Assembly: GCA_022559845.1 (NCBI GenBank)
Contig: CM040125.1
Location: forward strand, 328,049,829 to 328,113,828
DNA length: 64,000 bases
Source of the DNA: Amorphophallus konjac
Lineage: Eukaryota; Streptophyta; Magnoliopsida; Alismatales; Araceae
Direction of reading: 5' to 3'
The position numbers and the translations under genes are program-made. Numbering within the stretch: the first letter of the stretch is position 1; each line of letters starts with the position of its first letter. Below, piece by piece: positions 63,180 to 64,000 of this stretch. Below the pieces are notes generated by a model. That model was not told where the DNA came from. It searched no databases and was given only the letters and a program-made list of their open reading frames with translations.

Positions 63180-64000
63180 GTCAGCCTGGCAGCTGAAGAC
63201 AACAAGTGGTACCTCGACAGTGGCTGCTCCAGGCACATGATAAGAGACCGATCCAAATTCAGCAAGATAGAGATGAAGGTAGGGGGTCTGGTCAAATTTG
63301 GAGGAAAGAACAGAGGTAAGATAATTGGAGTTGGCACAGTAGGTAAGTCTTCCACAAACTCCATTGAAAAAGTTCTACTTGTGGAAGGTCTTCAACACAA
63401 CCTGATTAGCATTAGTCAGTTATGTGACAAGGGTCACAGGGTTGTGTTTGATGATAGTTCGTGCAAAATCTTTGAAATAAATTCTGAAGTTGTTAAATTT
63501 GTAGCCAACAGGATTAATAATATCTACATGGTAGACTTAGATGCAGAATCTGAATCAAATCTTTGTTTATCTGCTAATTCTGAAAATGATGCTTTTGAAT
63601 AGGATAGACGTCTAGGTCATGCTAGCTTCTCTACTTTAAATAAATTGGTCAAGCATGATTTAGTTAGAGGCATGCCTAGAATTAAATTCAATTCTATTTC
63701 AAAATCATGTGATGCCTGTGCTGTAGGCAAACAGACCAGGAATTCCTTCAAGCTAAGATCTGAGCCATTGTCCACTAGACCAATGGAACTTCTCCATATG
63801 GATCTCTTTGGTCCTACTAGAACTCAGAGTCTTAATGGGAATAGGTTTGGCTATGTGATTATTGATGACCATTCTAGATATTCATGGATCTTTTTCTTAG
63901 CCAATAAACGTGATGCTTTTCAAAAGTTTAATCAGTTCTTCAATAAGGTCAAACAAGAAGGAAAACACAAAATTTGCTCTATTCAATCTGACCATGGAGG
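63180..64000 (+). pseudogene. Sire-C Pol, protease and integrase part (cut by window end)
   Basis: Protease: WYLDSGCSRHM near 63208, with LVEGLQHNLISISQLC near 63385. GAG-pre-integrase: RRLGHASFSTLNKLV near 63610 after a TAG at 63600, CDACAVGKQTRNSF near 63712. Integrase core: HMDLFGPTRTQSL near 63797, IIDDHSRYSWIFFL near 63860 and SIQSDHGG at the end. The remaining domains lie to the right of the window. The protease frame opens just after TAG 63177, following a T-rich run. Confidence 0.88.

Larger units (their letters stand above)
58688..64000 (+). mobile_element. Sire-C: Sirevirus Ty1/copia element, 5' part, continues past the window
   Basis: It consists of 5' LTR 58688-60986, tRNA-Met primer site, gag from 61012, and the protease-integrase start of pol to the window end. 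LTR layout, Gag and Pol resemble Sire-B but are clearly a different family. The five bases before it, CAGTG, are the candidate target duplication; the other end is outside the window. Confidence 0.87.

Overview
The window is plant nuclear DNA, and essentially all of it is nested LTR retrotransposons. Evidence for a plant is the Sirevirus-type Ty1/copia elements, the Tat-, Athila- and chromovirus-type Ty3/gypsy elements, a plant mobile domain (PMD) gene with GT-AG introns, and tRNA-Met and tRNA-Asp type primer sites. No rRNA, tRNA, single-copy host gene or CRISPR array is visible. The species cannot be named from this sequence alone; the density of large nested elements suggests a large, repeat-rich genome.

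Layout. (A) 1-34821: a Tat-lineage Ty3/gypsy element on the minus strand. Its 5' LTR lies at 14829-16281 plus 34621-34821, and its gag, PR, RT, RNase H, second RNase H and INT run leftward from about 13.9 kb to 6.0 kb. Left of INT, on the opposite strand, are two cargo genes: a six-exon PMD gene (948-3215) and a DUF7745-like gene (3230-4399). The 3' LTR lies outside the window. (B) 16282-34615: a plus-strand Sirevirus-like element (Sire-A) inserted in the Tat 5' LTR with target duplication TAAAA. It has a Gag with six zinc knuckles and no pol. (C) 21567-30267: a plus-strand Athila-like gypsy element inserted in Sire-A with target duplication TTCAC. It also has gag but no pol. (D) 34822-38191: the end of a gypsy-type LTR, its primer site and degenerate internal DNA. 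(E) 38192-58687: a minus-strand chromovirus (gag-PR-RT-RH-INT-chromodomain) split by (F). (F) 43882-56805: a plus-strand Sirevirus (Sire-B) with gag and pol, target duplication AATTA, and a rearranged 3' end. (G) 58688 to the window end: the 5' LTR, gag and start of pol of a third Sirevirus (Sire-C).

Function. Every coding region is damaged. Premature stops and several lost catalytic or zinc-binding residues are mostly of the C-to-T / G-to-A kind, as expected for old, methylated, silenced elements. The two pol-less elements would have depended on enzymes from relatives.

Most interesting signals. (1) The intron-bearing cargo genes sit antisense to their carrier, an arrangement that would let introns survive retrotransposition. 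(2) A paired stem-loop-like motif in the 3' untranslated region is shared by the copia-type Sireviruses and the gypsy-type Athila-like element. (3) The Sirevirus LTR leaders carry arrays of hairpins whose arms change in a compensatory way between families. (4) LTRs and untranslated regions carry dense arrays of short palindrome-centred motifs, some of which served as recombination points. (5) Sire-B carries a 41-bp copy of its own left flank, including the target site, just before its 3' LTR.
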